From Bacteroidaceae bacterium (GTDB taxonomy: Bacteria; Bacteroidota; Bacteroidia; Bacteroidales; Bacteroidaceae): DNA of 62,080 nucleotides. Position 1 is the first letter of the stretch; each line of letters opens with the position of its first letter. This document shows, in pieces, positions 45,775 to 55,465 of the stretch. A program made the position numbers and the translations under genes. The notes under the pieces were generated by a model. It was not told the DNA's origin. It worked only from the letters and a program-made list of their open reading frames with translations, and did no database searches. The stretch spans positions 1 to 62,080 of the forward strand of contig JAFRTL010000015.1 in assembly GCA_017427065.1 (NCBI GenBank). The letters run 5' to 3'.

Positions 45775-47624
45775 CGCTTGTTCTGCTGTTGACGGCGCAG
45801 GGCTTCCTGCTGCTCTTGCATAGCTTGCAGACGGGCGGCAAAGCCTCCGCCAGTAGCCATTTCTTTCTGAGTCTTTTTGTTAGCCTCCAACATGGCAAGA
45901 AGTTTCTCTTCATTGGTTGTCTTCTTCAGCACGGTCATGATGATAACGGTGATGAGTGTAGAAAGGAAGTAGTAATAGTTCAAACCAGAAGGATAGTCGT
46001 TCAGTACGAAGAAGAACATCAGCGGCATGAGGATGCTCATCCACTTCATCGCGGAAAGTTGTGGATTTGCTCCTGTATCCTGCATCTTCATGGTGTAGCT
46101 AGTATAGATGATGTTAGTACAGGTCATTAATAGACAGAACAGACTTATGTGGCTACCCAGGAAGGGAATGTTGAAAGGCAAGTTTACGATGGCATCATAG
46201 GTGCTGAGGTCATCGGCCCAGAGGAAGCTCTGTTGACGTAGCTCGATAGCACTCGGAACGAAGAAGAAGAGTGCCATAAGAATAGGGAACTGTATGATCA
46301 TAGGAAGACAGCCACCCATAGGGCTGACGCGATATTGACTGTAGAGCTGCATCACCTCCTGTTGCTTCTTCATGTTGTCTTCTTCTTTGGGGTATTTAGC
46401 ATTGATGGCATCTACTTTAGGTTTCAGCACACGCATCTTGGCACTACTCATATAGGTTTTGTAGGTAGCAGGATAGACTACAGCCTTGACGATAAGTGTC
46501 ATAAGTAGAAGAACCCAACCCATACCTAAGCCAAGTTTCGTCAGCCAGTCGAACACGTTGATGGTGAAGAATTGGTTCACCCAGCGAACAAGTGGCCAAC
46601 CAAGGTAAACCAGACGGTTGAGCTTCCAGCTCTTGCCCATCTCGCTGCCAGTGGCACCTAAGATCTTGTAGTGGTTGGGACCGAAGTAGAAGTACATCTG
46701 AGTGGCCTCGGCACCAGAAGGGTCGAATGCGGTGTTCATCTCAGCACTGTAGTGCTTGATGTAACCACTGTCGCGCTGCTCCATCTTGGAGGTGAGCTTT
46801 GACTTTTGGAAGCCTGCATCGCTGATGAGAATAGCGGAGAAGAACTGGTTCTTGAAAGCGATCCAGTTTAGCGTTTCCTCGGGTTGCTTCTCGTCGTCAC
46901 GACCTGCATTCATCTCTTTCACACTGCCGTCAAGGATCTTGTAGGTAAGCTGTGCCAAACGGTTCTCGTAGGTATAGCCCTTCTCTATCTGACGAGCACG
47001 CTGATTCCACTCGATATCCACGCTCTTGTTGCCTTGTGCCAGATTACTGCCCATACCATGTGCCTGAATCTTGAAATCGACCAAATAGCTGCCTGGTTGA
47101 AGGGCATAACTGAAATCGATGTAGCTGCCTTCACTGGCTGCCAAACGCATGGTCACAGAGGAGTCGGTACGGTCCACAGGTGTGAAGTAATAATCCTTGG
47201 TCTGAATGGCTTCACGTGTGTTGTAGAAGAGGTAGTTCATCTGAACATCCTCGCCTAGGAAGAGGGTTACTGGTGTGACTTTGTCCTGCTCCATATAGTC
47301 GTTCAGCACGGCACTGTAGAGGGACCCTCCCTTGGTGTTGAGGGTGAGCTGAAGCACATCGTTGCTTATGGTCACCTGCTGGTTGGCACCTTGTGTGGCA
47401 CTGAAGAACGTGGAGGTGCTGTCGATCACAGCCACTTGCCTTTCGTTGGCCAGCGCTGCTTCCTGTTTGGCTCTGAGTTCTTCTTCGTGCTGCTGAACCT
47501 GCGTCAGAGAGTCGTAGTAGCGTTGTTGTGCCTCACGCTGTTCAGCCGTAGGTCTGCTCAGATAACTGAAAACCACCAATAATATACCTATCAATACCAA
47601 TCCGGTTATAGTATTTTTATCCAT
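45771..47624 (-). CDS. yidC: Membrane protein insertase YidC
   Basis: This 617-residue protein starts [20 protein letters not shown] (membrane helix 1), then has a large periplasmic P1 domain. The conserved insertase core (about 350-560) includes the [15 protein letters not shown] coiled-coil loop and [15 protein letters not shown]. The tail is rich in Gln and Arg. An upstream in-frame start at 47681 would add 19 residues and overlap the -7 box at 47669-47662 (TACCTTTG, minus strand), so 47624 is preferred. It inserts and folds inner-membrane proteins with or without Sec. Confidence 0.96.
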   Translation of the reverse strand: MDKNTITGLVLIGILLVVFSYLSRPTAEQREAQQRYYDSLTQVQQHEEELRAKQEAALANERQVAVIDSTSTFFSATQGANQQVTISNDVLQLTLNTKGGSLYSAVLNDYMEQDKVTPVTLFLGEDVQMNYLFYNTREAIQTKDYYFTPVDRTDSSVTMRLAASEGSYIDFSYALQPGSYLVDFKIQAHGMGSNLAQGNKSVDIEWNQRARQIEKGYTYENRLAQLTYKILDGSVKEMNAGRDDEKQPEETLNWIAFKNQFFSAILISDAGFQKSKLTSKMEQRDSGYIKHYSAEMNTAFDPSGAEATQMYFYFGPNHYKILGATGSEMGKSWKLNRLVYLGWPLVRWVNQFFTINVFDWLTKLGLGMGWVLLLMTLIVKAVVYPATYKTYMSSAKMRVLKPKVDAINAKYPKEEDNMKKQQEVMQLYSQYRVSPMGGCLPMIIQFPILMALFFFVPSAIELRQQSFLWADDLSTYDAIVNLPFNIPFLGSHISLFCLLMTCTNIIYTSYTMKMQDTGANPQLSAMKWMSILMPLMFFFVLNDYPSGLNYYYFLSTLITVIIMTVLKKTTNEEKLLAMLEANKKTQKEMATGGGFAARLQAMQEQQEALRRQQQNKR

Positions 47625-47719
47625 TTCTTTTCTTATTTTATACTTAGCGCAATTTTGCTGGCAAAGGTAGGTATTTTTCATGGAATGACCGCCAGTTTTG
47701 TGAATTTTTTCCTTCAGTG

Positions 47720-47750
47720 TTTGATAACTAAACTATTTAAATTAAATTTG
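47720..47750 (+). promoter_or_regulatory. Promoter of the DUF3078 gene
   Basis: TTTG (47720-47723), exactly 19 bases, then TAAATTTG (47743-47750). This is a perfect match to the Bacteroidota consensus, 45 bases before the ATG. Confidence 0.8.
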
Positions 47751-47794
47751 CATGTTGATAAGTCGTCTATAATTAATTTAACAACATATTCAGT

Positions 47795-49231
47795 ATGAAT
47801 ACACGAAATTCTATTTTCATGATGGCTGCAACATTGTCATTGACATTGGCAACGAACACACGGGCAGCATCTATTTCAGGGACTGAACCTGATTCTGAGA
47901 CACATATATATGCTGAAGCTGATTCGCTTGGAGGATTGCTTGGCGAGTATTTCATGGTGAAATGGATGCCTGTTGGTGGAAGTAATTATGTGGCTGATAC
48001 AGTTTCTCATGCCTATGAGCATTACTTCGCTACAATGAACGATCCTGAAATGGTAGAAGCCAATGCTGATTATTATAAACTCTTCTTACCTCTGACGTAT
48101 TTCAATAGTTCGATAGAACAGTATTCTACAGTCGACAAAGTACAGAATGACGGTACATCAGAATCTGACTTGATGCGCTCATTGTTACCTATTGATGAGC
48201 AGACTTTTACTACAAAAGACCGTATTGATACTCAGGTGAACGGGGCTTTGCTCAGCGCATACGTTAATGATCCTGCTAAGGTTCTTTTCACAGAGGATGA
48301 GATCAATAATGGTGGTACTTTTGAGGATCGTTTGGAGGAACAGCAAGAAGACTTGGCAAAGGTGACAGCAGAAATCCTTGACGTGAAAGTGGTTCCGCAG
48401 GAGGTGACGGAGGATGCTGTAGCAGAGATCACCAAGCCTAATTGGTGGAAGTTCACAGGTAATGGTTCTTTCCAGATGTCTCAGAATTATATCTCGGACA
48501 ATTGGTATAAGGGTGGTGAAAGTAATGTGGCAGAAATAGCTACTTTGCAATTGAAAGCCGATTATAATGACAATGAGAAGGTTCAGTGGGAGAACATGCT
48601 GGATGCAAAACTTGGTGTTGCCAGTTCGCCATCAGATCAGTACCATGACTATTTGGTAAATACAGATCTGCTGAGACTCTACAGCAAGTTTGGCGTTCAG
48701 GCAGCCAAGCATTGGTACTATACCATTGCAGGTGAGGCCAAGACTCAGTTTATGGAGAGCTATGGTTCCAATAGTCAGGACATGAAGGCTGCCTTCCTGG
48801 CACCTCTGGATGTGAATGTCAGCCTTGGTATGGACTATAAGTTGGAGAAACCCAACTTCAAGTTCTCTGTGATGATAGCGCCTATCACGTGGACCATGCG
48901 TTATATAGGTAATGATGGTGTAAGTCATAAGAGCTATGGTCTCGACGAGGATAAGAACACACGTCACAACATTGGTTCGGAGATTCTGCCAACGTTTACG
49001 TGGAACATCGCGAAGAACATCACTTGGGAATCTCGTCTGGATTATCTCACTAGTTATACATGGACACGTATCGACTGGGAGAATACCTTCAACTTCGCTG
49101 TGAACAAGTACTTGAGCACGAAGTTCTATGTGCATGCACGTATGGACGATAGTGCCGAACCTCGCAGTGGCAGCAGGGGTGACATTCAGGTGAATGAGTT
49201 GTTCAGCTTTGGTATCAACTATACTTGGTAA
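47795..49231 (+). CDS. DUF3078 outer membrane protein
   Basis: This 478-residue protein has a signal peptide of about 24 residues. An N-terminal helical part (about 30-205) is followed by a C-terminal beta-rich part of DUF3078 type (from WWKFTGNGSFQMSQNYISDN onward). Alternating polar and aromatic strands end in FSFGINYTW, a terminal aromatic typical of outer-membrane barrels. Function unknown. It is followed by the rnf operon promoter. Confidence 0.85.
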   Translation: MNTRNSIFMMAATLSLTLATNTRAASISGTEPDSETHIYAEADSLGGLLGEYFMVKWMPVGGSNYVADTVSHAYEHYFATMNDPEMVEANADYYKLFLPLTYFNSSIEQYSTVDKVQNDGTSESDLMRSLLPIDEQTFTTKDRIDTQVNGALLSAYVNDPAKVLFTEDEINNGGTFEDRLEEQQEDLAKVTAEILDVKVVPQEVTEDAVAEITKPNWWKFTGNGSFQMSQNYISDNWYKGGESNVAEIATLQLKADYNDNEKVQWENMLDAKLGVASSPSDQYHDYLVNTDLLRLYSKFGVQAAKHWYYTIAGEAKTQFMESYGSNSQDMKAAFLAPLDVNVSLGMDYKLEKPNFKFSVMIAPITWTMRYIGNDGVSHKSYGLDEDKNTRHNIGSEILPTFTWNIAKNITWESRLDYLTSYTWTRIDWENTFNFAVNKYLSTKFYVHARMDDSAEPRSGSRGDIQVNELFSFGINYTW

Positions 49232-49256
49232 TTGGAAAACATTTTGTAATTTTGTA
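49227..49256 (+). promoter_or_regulatory. Promoter of the rseC-rnf operon
   Basis: TTG (49227-49229) overlaps the end of the DUF3078 gene. A spacer of 19-20 bases follows, then TAATTTTG (49249-49256). The next gene, rseC, begins at 49287. Confidence 0.7.
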
Positions 49257-49286
49257 GCCTAAAGGCAATCTGTATCTAATTAATAG

Positions 49287-49718
49287 ATGGAAAACACAGT
49301 CAGATATCACGGAGTGGTGAAGGAGGTGAGCGATGGTCACTTGCAGGTGGGCATTGTGAAATCTTCTGCGTGTGGGGGCTGTACGATAAAGGGTCATTGC
49401 AACTCTGCCGAAGCGAAAGAGCGGATGGTGGATGTGGATGACCCTTCTGCATATCTGTACCACGAGGGGCAGGATGTGTGGATTGTGGGCTCATCGAGTA
49501 TCGGATGGAAGGCGTTGGGTTACGGTATCTTGTTACCTTTCGCGATGGTGTTCGTTTCGCTCTTTGTGTTTTCTGCGCTGTTGAAGAACGATTTGTGGGC
49601 AGCACTCTGTGCGTTGGCCATGCTGATACCTTATTATATAATAATATACAACAGTAGGGAGAAGTTGAAGAAACAGCTCTCTTTTGCAGTGCTTCCGTTT
49701 GAGGAAAATAATAACTAA
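49287..49718 (+). CDS. rseC: RseC/MucC-like protein
   Basis: This 143-residue protein has an N-terminal beta domain with cysteines in SSACGGCTIKGHCN and two membrane helices (about 73-95 and 100-118). RseC-family proteins are linked to redox signalling (SoxR reduction) and often sit next to rnf genes. It is the first gene of the rnf operon, 14 bases before rnfB. Confidence 0.88.
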   Translation: MENTVRYHGVVKEVSDGHLQVGIVKSSACGGCTIKGHCNSAEAKERMVDVDDPSAYLYHEGQDVWIVGSSSIGWKALGYGILLPFAMVFVSLFVFSALLKNDLWAALCALAMLIPYYIIIYNSREKLKKQLSFAVLPFEENNN

Positions 49719-49732
49719 CTTTATATCGTATT

Positions 49733-51202
49733 ATGAATCTAATTCTGATTGCAGTGGTTTCTCTGGGCATCATCGCCCTGGTGGCAGCAGGTATCCTATA
49801 TGCTGCTTCCAAGAGATTCGCTGTCTATGAAGACCCCCGCATTGCCAAGGTAGCGGAAGTGTTGCCTCAAGCCAACTGCGGTGGATGTGGCTATCCGGGA
49901 TGTAGCGGATTGGCTGGTGCCATTGTGAAGGCTGGCTCTCTAGAGGGAAAATTCTGTCCCGTAGGTGGACAACCCGTGATGGAGAAGGTAGCTGCCGTGA
50001 TGGGACTTGCTGCTGAAGCTAGCGAACCGATGGTGGCTGTAGTGAGATGTAACGGTACCTGTGAGCACAGACCTCGCCTGACGGAGTATGACGGCGTTCG
50101 CACATGTGCGATTGCTGCTGCTACGTATGGCGGCGAGACGGGCTGTAGCTATGGCTGTCTGGGATGTGGCGACTGTGTGGCTGCTTGTAAGTTCGATGCC
50201 ATTCACATGAATCCTGAAACAGGACTTCCAGAGGTGGATGACGAGAAGTGTACGGGTTGTGGTGCTTGTACGAAGGCTTGTCCGCGAAGCATCATCGAAC
50301 TGCGTTACAAGGGTAAGAACAACCGTCGTGTGTATGTGCGCTGTGTGAACAAGGATAAAGGTCCGGTGGCTAAGAAGGCTTGTTCTGTGGCTTGTATCGC
50401 TTGTGGTAAGTGCGAAAAGGCTTGTCCGTTTGGTGCCATTACTGTGGAGAACAACGTGGCTTACATCGATTTCCATAAGTGTAAGTCGTGCCGCAAGTGC
50501 GTTCAGGAATGTCCACAGCATACCATCATCGACCTTAACTTCCCTCCATTGCCTCCAAAGAAGGAAACCCCTAAGGCTGAAGCTACTAAGGTTGCAGAGG
50601 CTCCTAAGGCTGCAGCATTGACACAACCATTGCCAGTTGGAGCGATGCCAAGTGCTGCTGCGATTGAGGCACTTCTTCCACAAGCCAATTGTGGTGGTTG
50701 TGGTTTCGACGACTGTCCTGCATTTGCAGCTGCTGTGGTGAACGATGGTGGAGTAGGTGAGAAGTTCTGTTCTGTTGGTGGCGCAGAAGTGATGGATAAG
50801 ATTGCTGCACTGCTGGCCTCTGCTGCTGCCTCTCCTGTGACTGAAGCTGCTCCTGTAGTTGAAGCTCCAAAGGCTGAAACACCTGCAGCTCCTAAAAAGG
50901 AAGAGCCTAAGACACCAGAGGATCTGTGGCGTGAGAAGATGGGCTATACTGCTAAGGCTATCGGATTGGTGAGCATTCCAGTGAGCCGTTGGAGCAATGG
51001 TCTCTTCCAACCACTGCCTCCGAAGACAGGCCTGGAGAAGAAGGTGGAAGCTGCTTCTGTAGTAGAAGCTCCAAAGGCAGTGGAAGCACCTAAGAGCCCG
51101 TTCGACAGCTATACGGCAAAAGGTATTGGTTTGGTAGCCATTCCAGCGAGTCGTTGGAGCAATGGTATCTTCCAGCCCCTGCCTCCGAAAGCGAGGGTTT
51201 AA
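49733..51202 (+). CDS. rnfB: Rnf complex subunit RnfB, extended form
   Basis: This 489-residue protein is longer than typical RnfB proteins, which have about 200-330 residues. Membrane helix 5-25 is followed by an Fe-S domain (C49, C52, C57, C75) and four ferredoxin-type CxxCxxCxxxC motifs (about 142-152, 173-183, 221-231 and 250-260). After a Lys/Pro/Ala-rich linker (275-300) comes a second copy of the first Fe-S motif (C320, C323, C328, C346). Another linker leads to two copies of a 30-residue block containing SRWSNG(L/I)FQPLPPK (about 405-431 and 460-487). It transfers electrons from ferredoxin to the other Rnf subunits at the inner membrane. Confidence 0.95.
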   Translation: MNLILIAVVSLGIIALVAAGILYAASKRFAVYEDPRIAKVAEVLPQANCGGCGYPGCSGLAGAIVKAGSLEGKFCPVGGQPVMEKVAAVMGLAAEASEPMVAVVRCNGTCEHRPRLTEYDGVRTCAIAAATYGGETGCSYGCLGCGDCVAACKFDAIHMNPETGLPEVDDEKCTGCGACTKACPRSIIELRYKGKNNRRVYVRCVNKDKGPVAKKACSVACIACGKCEKACPFGAITVENNVAYIDFHKCKSCRKCVQECPQHTIIDLNFPPLPPKKETPKAEATKVAEAPKAAALTQPLPVGAMPSAAAIEALLPQANCGGCGFDDCPAFAAAVVNDGGVGEKFCSVGGAEVMDKIAALLASAAASPVTEAAPVVEAPKAETPAAPKKEEPKTPEDLWREKMGYTAKAIGLVSIPVSRWSNGLFQPLPPKTGLEKKVEAASVVEAPKAVEAPKSPFDSYTAKGIGLVAIPASRWSNGIFQPLPPKARV

Positions 51203-51238
51203 ATAGATTGTTAACCAGATTATTCAGTAAACCAGATA

Positions 51239-52573
51239 ATGAAGACATTTTCAATTGGTGGAGTTCATCCCCACGGAAATAAACTTTCAGCAGGAAAGCC
51301 CATTGTCACAGCAGCGTTGCCACAGAAGGCATATATTCTGTTGGGACAACACATCGGAGCGCCTGCCAAACCTATCGTGGCACGAGGCGACGAAGTGAAA
51401 GTGGGGCAGAAGATTGCAGAGCCTGGTGGCTTTGTCTCTGCTGCCATCTACTCCTCTGTGAGCGGTAAGGTTTCAAAGATTGATACGATTGTGGATGCCA
51501 GTGGTTACCCTCGTCCTGCCATCATCATTGATGTACAAGGCGATGAATGGGTAGAGAGCATCGACCGTTCGGATACCATTGTCCGCACATGCGACTTGAC
51601 TCCTGAAGAGATTGTAAAGAAAGTGGCAGAGATGGGTATCGTAGGTATGGGTGGTGCCCAGTTCCCCACACAGGTGAAGTTGGCTCCTCCGCCAACTGCC
51701 AAGCCCGAGTGTGTGGTAATCAACGGTGCAGAGTGTGAGCCATATCTGACCTCTGACCACGCCTTGATGCTGGAACATGCAGAGGAGATCCTCGTAGGTG
51801 TGAGCATCTTGATGAAGGCCATGAAGGTGAACAAGGCTTATGTGGGCATAGAGAACAACAAGGCGGATGCCATCAGTAAGATGGAGGCCGCTGCGAAGGA
51901 TTTCCAAGGCATCGAGATTGTGCCGCTGAAGATGAAGTATCCACAAGGTGGTGAGAAACAGCTGATACAAGCCATTATCGACCGTTATGTGGGGAGTGGG
52001 GCACTGCCTATCACTACGGGTGCTTTGGTACAGAATGTAGGAACTGCTTTTGCTGTCTATCAGGCCGTGCAAAAGAATAAACCATTGATAGAGCGTGTAG
52101 TAACCATCACAGGAAAGTCTTTGGCAAATCCAAGCAATATGCTGGTACGTATTGGTACACCTATCCAGCAGTTGATCGACGCTTGCGGTGGTTTGCCAGA
52201 GGATACTGGTAAGGTCATCAGTGGTGGTCCTATGATGGGTAAGGCTGTGGCTACTACAGATGTGCCTACTACAAAGGGAACCTCGGGTATCACCATCATG
52301 AACCGTAAGGACGCCCGTCGTGGAGAGGTACAGCCTTGCATCCGCTGTGCCAAGTGCGTAGGCGCCTGTCCGATGGGACTGGAACCTTACCTGTTGGCAC
52401 AACTCGCAGAGCATGCGGAGTTTGAGAGATTAATCAATGAACAGATCATGGACTGTCTGTCGTGTGGTGCTTGTCAGTTTACCTGCCCAGCCAATCGTCC
52501 GTTGTTGGACTACATCAATCTGGGTAAGGCGAAAGCGGGTGCCATCCTTCGTTCACGCAGTGCAAAAAAATAA
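51239..52573 (+). CDS. rnfC: Rnf complex subunit RnfC
   Basis: This 444-residue protein has an N-terminal barrel-sandwich part (GAPAKPIVARGDEVKVGQKI), a nucleotide/flavin-binding Complex1-51K-like domain (GMGGAQFPTQVKL, INGAECEPYLTSDH) and two 4Fe-4S motifs (CIRCAKCVGACP and CLSCGACQFTCP). It would exchange electrons with NADH as part of the Rnf ferredoxin:NAD+ oxidoreductase. It lies between rnfB and rnfD. Confidence 0.96.
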   Translation: MKTFSIGGVHPHGNKLSAGKPIVTAALPQKAYILLGQHIGAPAKPIVARGDEVKVGQKIAEPGGFVSAAIYSSVSGKVSKIDTIVDASGYPRPAIIIDVQGDEWVESIDRSDTIVRTCDLTPEEIVKKVAEMGIVGMGGAQFPTQVKLAPPPTAKPECVVINGAECEPYLTSDHALMLEHAEEILVGVSILMKAMKVNKAYVGIENNKADAISKMEAAAKDFQGIEIVPLKMKYPQGGEKQLIQAIIDRYVGSGALPITTGALVQNVGTAFAVYQAVQKNKPLIERVVTITGKSLANPSNMLVRIGTPIQQLIDACGGLPEDTGKVISGGPMMGKAVATTDVPTTKGTSGITIMNRKDARRGEVQPCIRCAKCVGACPMGLEPYLLAQLAEHAEFERLINEQIMDCLSCGACQFTCPANRPLLDYINLGKAKAGAILRSRSAKK

Positions 52574-52583
52574 CTAGGTAATT

Positions 52584-53576
52584 ATGGAAAAGTTAATCGT
52601 ATCACTTTCACCCCATGACCACGCGAACGACAGTGTGCAGCGGAACATGTATGCAGTGCTGATAGCGCTGATACCTGCTTTCTTGGTTTCACTCTACATG
52701 TTTGGTCTGGGAGCATTGATTGTCATGCTCACTTCGGTTGCTGCGTGCGTCTTCTTCGAGTGGGCCATTGTGAAATTTATCCTGAAACGCGAACGTACGA
52801 CGATCCTTGACGGTTCTGCTGCCATCACAGGTGTGCTGCTGGGATTCAACCTTCCTTCCAATCTGCCCATCTGGATCATTATCCTGGGTGCGTTGTTTGC
52901 CATTGGTGTGGCAAAGATGAGCTTTGGTGGACTGGGTTGCAATCCTTTCAATCCTGCCATAGTAGGTCGTATCTTCCTGTTGATATCATTCCCCGTACAG
53001 ATGACTACTTGGCCAGTGGCTGGTCAGTGGATGCACTATACGGATGTGCAGACAGGTGCCACCCCTCTAGGTATCATGAAGGGGGTGATTTCTGGAGCTC
53101 CAGGCGTGTCGCTCGATCAGTTGCCTTCTTCCTTGGATCTGTTCCTTGGTAACAATCCTGGTTCTTTTGGTGAGATCAGTGCTTTGGCGTTGATTCTTGG
53201 AGGTATCTACCTGATTTGGAAGAAGGTCATCACTTGGCATATTCCTGTGAGTATCCTGGTGACGGTCTTTGTGTTCTCTGGCATCATGTATCTGGTGAAT
53301 CCAGCACTTTATGCCTCTCCTTTGACACATCTGCTGACTGGTGGTCTGATGCTGGGTGCTTTCTTTATGGCAACCGACTATGTGACCTCTCCGATGAATC
53401 CAAAGGGACAACTTCTCTACGGTGTCTGCATCGGATTGATTACCGTGATTATCCGTTTGTTCGGAAGTTATCCTGAGGGTATGAGTTTTGCGATCCTTAT
53501 CATGAACTCATTCACTCCACTGATTAATAATTACATTAAACCGACCCGCTTCAGCAGCAGGGCTATAAAGAAATGA
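52584..53576 (+). CDS. rnfD: Rnf complex subunit RnfD
   Basis: This 330-residue integral membrane subunit has about nine helices. The covalent FMN attachment motif is TGATPLG (157-163, flavin expected on T160). GGLGCNPFNPAIVGR is conserved with NqrB/RnfD. It ends overlapping rnfG by 4 bases. It forms part of the ion path of the complex. Confidence 0.95.
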   Translation: MEKLIVSLSPHDHANDSVQRNMYAVLIALIPAFLVSLYMFGLGALIVMLTSVAACVFFEWAIVKFILKRERTTILDGSAAITGVLLGFNLPSNLPIWIIILGALFAIGVAKMSFGGLGCNPFNPAIVGRIFLLISFPVQMTTWPVAGQWMHYTDVQTGATPLGIMKGVISGAPGVSLDQLPSSLDLFLGNNPGSFGEISALALILGGIYLIWKKVITWHIPVSILVTVFVFSGIMYLVNPALYASPLTHLLTGGLMLGAFFMATDYVTSPMNPKGQLLYGVCIGLITVIIRLFGSYPEGMSFAILIMNSFTPLINNYIKPTRFSSRAIKK

Positions 53577-54178
53577 AAAAGTTAGAATCAACATTGACCA
53601 ATATGTTGCTGGCGCTTACAGGCATCACCGTGGTGATGGTAGGCATACTGGCATTTATGAATGAGCTCACGCGTGAGCCCATTGCACAGGCAAACGCCAA
53701 GACGCTGAGCGATGCTGTGGCGGCGGTGGTTCCTGGCTTTGACAATGACCCTATCGCTGAAAAGCGTGTAGAAAATGTAGAAGGAGTGGATTACACTATC
53801 TATCCTGCTACGAAGGGTGGGGAATACCTGGGCGCTGCTGTAGAATCCACGGCGCTGGGTTTTGGCGGTAATTTGACCATTATCGTTGGCTTCGACAAGG
53901 ATGGTGTGATCAATGACTACTCACTGCTGAATCATGCCGAGACTCCAGGATTGGGGGCCAAGGCGGATCAGTGGTTCAAGAAAGGACAGAAGGGAGACAT
54001 CACAGGAAAGACACCTGCTAATGGTGATCTGACGGTAAGTAAGGACGGTGGACAGATAGATGCCATTACAGCATCTACCATCACCTCTCGTGCGTTCCTG
54101 AAGGCTGTGAATAATGCATATAAGGTGTATAAGGGAAGCCCCGATGCAGTGAGTGGTGCCACCCAGTCGGCTAATTAA
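53573..54178 (+). CDS. rnfG: Rnf complex subunit RnfG
   Basis: This 201-residue subunit has one membrane helix (about 10-28) and a periplasmic FMN-binding domain. The family's flavinylation region is DAITASTITS (163-172, probable flavin on T169), which differs from the common SGAT form. A second sequence, DAVSGATQS (191-199), at the very C-terminus matches the generic ApbE target motif better. It overlaps rnfD by 4 bases. Confidence 0.93.
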   Translation: MKKLESTLTNMLLALTGITVVMVGILAFMNELTREPIAQANAKTLSDAVAAVVPGFDNDPIAEKRVENVEGVDYTIYPATKGGEYLGAAVESTALGFGGNLTIIVGFDKDGVINDYSLLNHAETPGLGAKADQWFKKGQKGDITGKTPANGDLTVSKDGGQIDAITASTITSRAFLKAVNNAYKVYKGSPDAVSGATQSAN

Positions 54179-54180
54179 AA

Positions 54181-54187
54181 AAGGAGG
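54181..54187 (+). promoter_or_regulatory. Strong ribosome-binding site of rnfE
   Basis: AAGGAGG lies 7 bases before the rnfE ATG. Shine-Dalgarno sequences are rare in this window, so this one may set rnfE expression apart from its neighbours. Confidence 0.6.
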
Positions 54188-54194
54188 ATAGAAT

Positions 54195-54785
54195 ATGAGT
54201 AATTTGAAAGTATTAATCAATGGTATAGTTAAGGAGAACCCTACGTTCGTATTGATGTTGGGTATGTGTCCTACACTGGGTACCACCTCCTCTGCTATCA
54301 ATGGTATGAGCATGGGACTGGCTACAACCTTCGTGCTGATTTGTTCCAATACGGTAATTTCATCTATTAAGAGGATAGTTCCAGATATGGTCCGCATTCC
54401 ATGTTTCATTGTGGTGATTGCGTCTTTCGTGACCCTCCTTCAGATGGTGATGCAGGCCTATACTCCTGCACTTTATACCACGTTGGGTTTGTTCATTCCG
54501 CTGATTGTGGTGAACTGTATCGTTCTTGGTAGAGCAGAAGCCTTTGCCTCTAAGAACGGTCCTGTGGCTTCTTTCTTCGACGGACTTGGTATTGGTTTGG
54601 GCTTCACCTTTGCACTGACATTGCTTGGTGCTGTACGTGAATTGTTGGGAACAGGTAAGATTTTCGGTCTGGGCCTCATTCCTGAAGACTATGGCATGTT
54701 GCTCTTTGTATTGGCTCCAGGTGCATTTATTGCGCTGGGATACCTCATTGCAGCGTTCAACAAGATTAAGAGCTCTAAAGCATAA
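54195..54785 (+). CDS. rnfE: Rnf complex subunit RnfE
   Basis: This 196-residue membrane subunit has about six helices, with LGMCPTLGTTSSAINGMSMG near the start and GLGIGLGFTFALTLLGAVRE later. RnfE pairs with its homologue RnfA. It has the clearest Shine-Dalgarno sequence in the operon. Confidence 0.95.
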   Translation: MSNLKVLINGIVKENPTFVLMLGMCPTLGTTSSAINGMSMGLATTFVLICSNTVISSIKRIVPDMVRIPCFIVVIASFVTLLQMVMQAYTPALYTTLGLFIPLIVVNCIVLGRAEAFASKNGPVASFFDGLGIGLGFTFALTLLGAVRELLGTGKIFGLGLIPEDYGMLLFVLAPGAFIALGYLIAAFNKIKSSKA

Positions 54786-54798
54786 CTAAATAAAACGA

Positions 54799-55383
54799 AT
54801 GATTATGGAATATATATTGCTGTTTATATTTGCGGTTTTCGTTAATAATATCATCTTCTCGCAGTTCCTTGGCATTTGTCCATTCCTAGGTGTTTCACAG
54901 AAGATAGACACTGCGTTAGGCATGAGTGCTGCTGTGGCTTTCGTGCTGACCATTGCTACGATTGTAACCTTCCTCATTCAGTATTATGTGCTGAATGCCT
55001 TTGAGTTGCAATACCTGCAGACCATTACCTTCATTTTGGTTATTGCATCTCTAGTGCAGATGCTGGAGATCATGCTGAAGAAGATTTCTCCTTCGCTCTA
55101 TCAGGCATTGGGCGTCTTCTTGCCTTTGATCACTACCAATTGCGCTGTTTTGGGTGTGGCTATCCTGGTGATTCAGAAAGAATACAACTTATTGCAGAGC
55201 GTGGTTTATGCCTTTTCTACTGCCTTGGGCTTTGGTTTGGCACTTATCATGTTTGCAGGTATCCGTGAGAGTTTGGCATTGGTGAATGTACCCAAGGCCA
55301 TGAAGGGTACTCCGATTGCCTTGATCGTTGCAGGTATCATGGCGATGGCATTTATGGGATTTAGTGGTGTAGTTAAAATTTAA
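54799..55383 (+). CDS. rnfA: Rnf complex subunit RnfA
   Basis: This 194-residue protein has six membrane helices and the conserved [18 protein letters not shown] and [12 protein letters not shown] blocks. Two starts two codons apart are possible (54799 and 54805); the second gives the usual MEYILL. It is the last gene of the rnf operon. Gene order here is B-C-D-G-E-A. Confidence 0.96.
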   Translation: MIMEYILLFIFAVFVNNIIFSQFLGICPFLGVSQKIDTALGMSAAVAFVLTIATIVTFLIQYYVLNAFELQYLQTITFILVIASLVQMLEIMLKKISPSLYQALGVFLPLITTNCAVLGVAILVIQKEYNLLQSVVYAFSTALGFGLALIMFAGIRESLALVNVPKAMKGTPIALIVAGIMAMAFMGFSGVVKI

Positions 55384-55405
55384 TTACATTTTTTTCATTA
55401 TTTCC

Positions 55406-55435
55406 TTGTTTTTTAGAAAATTATAATTATATTTG
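55406..55435 (+). promoter_or_regulatory. Promoter of galE
   Basis: TTG (55406-55408), 19 bases, TATATTTG (55428-55435), a full consensus match. It also shows that the in-frame start at 55433, inside the -7 box, is not used. Confidence 0.8.
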
Positions 55436-55465
55436 CGTCATATTTCGGTAAAAGCATTTTTAAAG

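Noticed and set aside
49940-51010. 356-codon open frame on the minus strand
   Set aside because: It is antisense to rnfB. The Cys- and Ala-rich codons of rnfB on the plus strand create a long Ser/Thr/His-rich shadow without family features.
51473-52414. 313-codon open frame on the minus strand
   Set aside because: It is antisense to rnfC, whose Fe-S motifs and operon position are certain.
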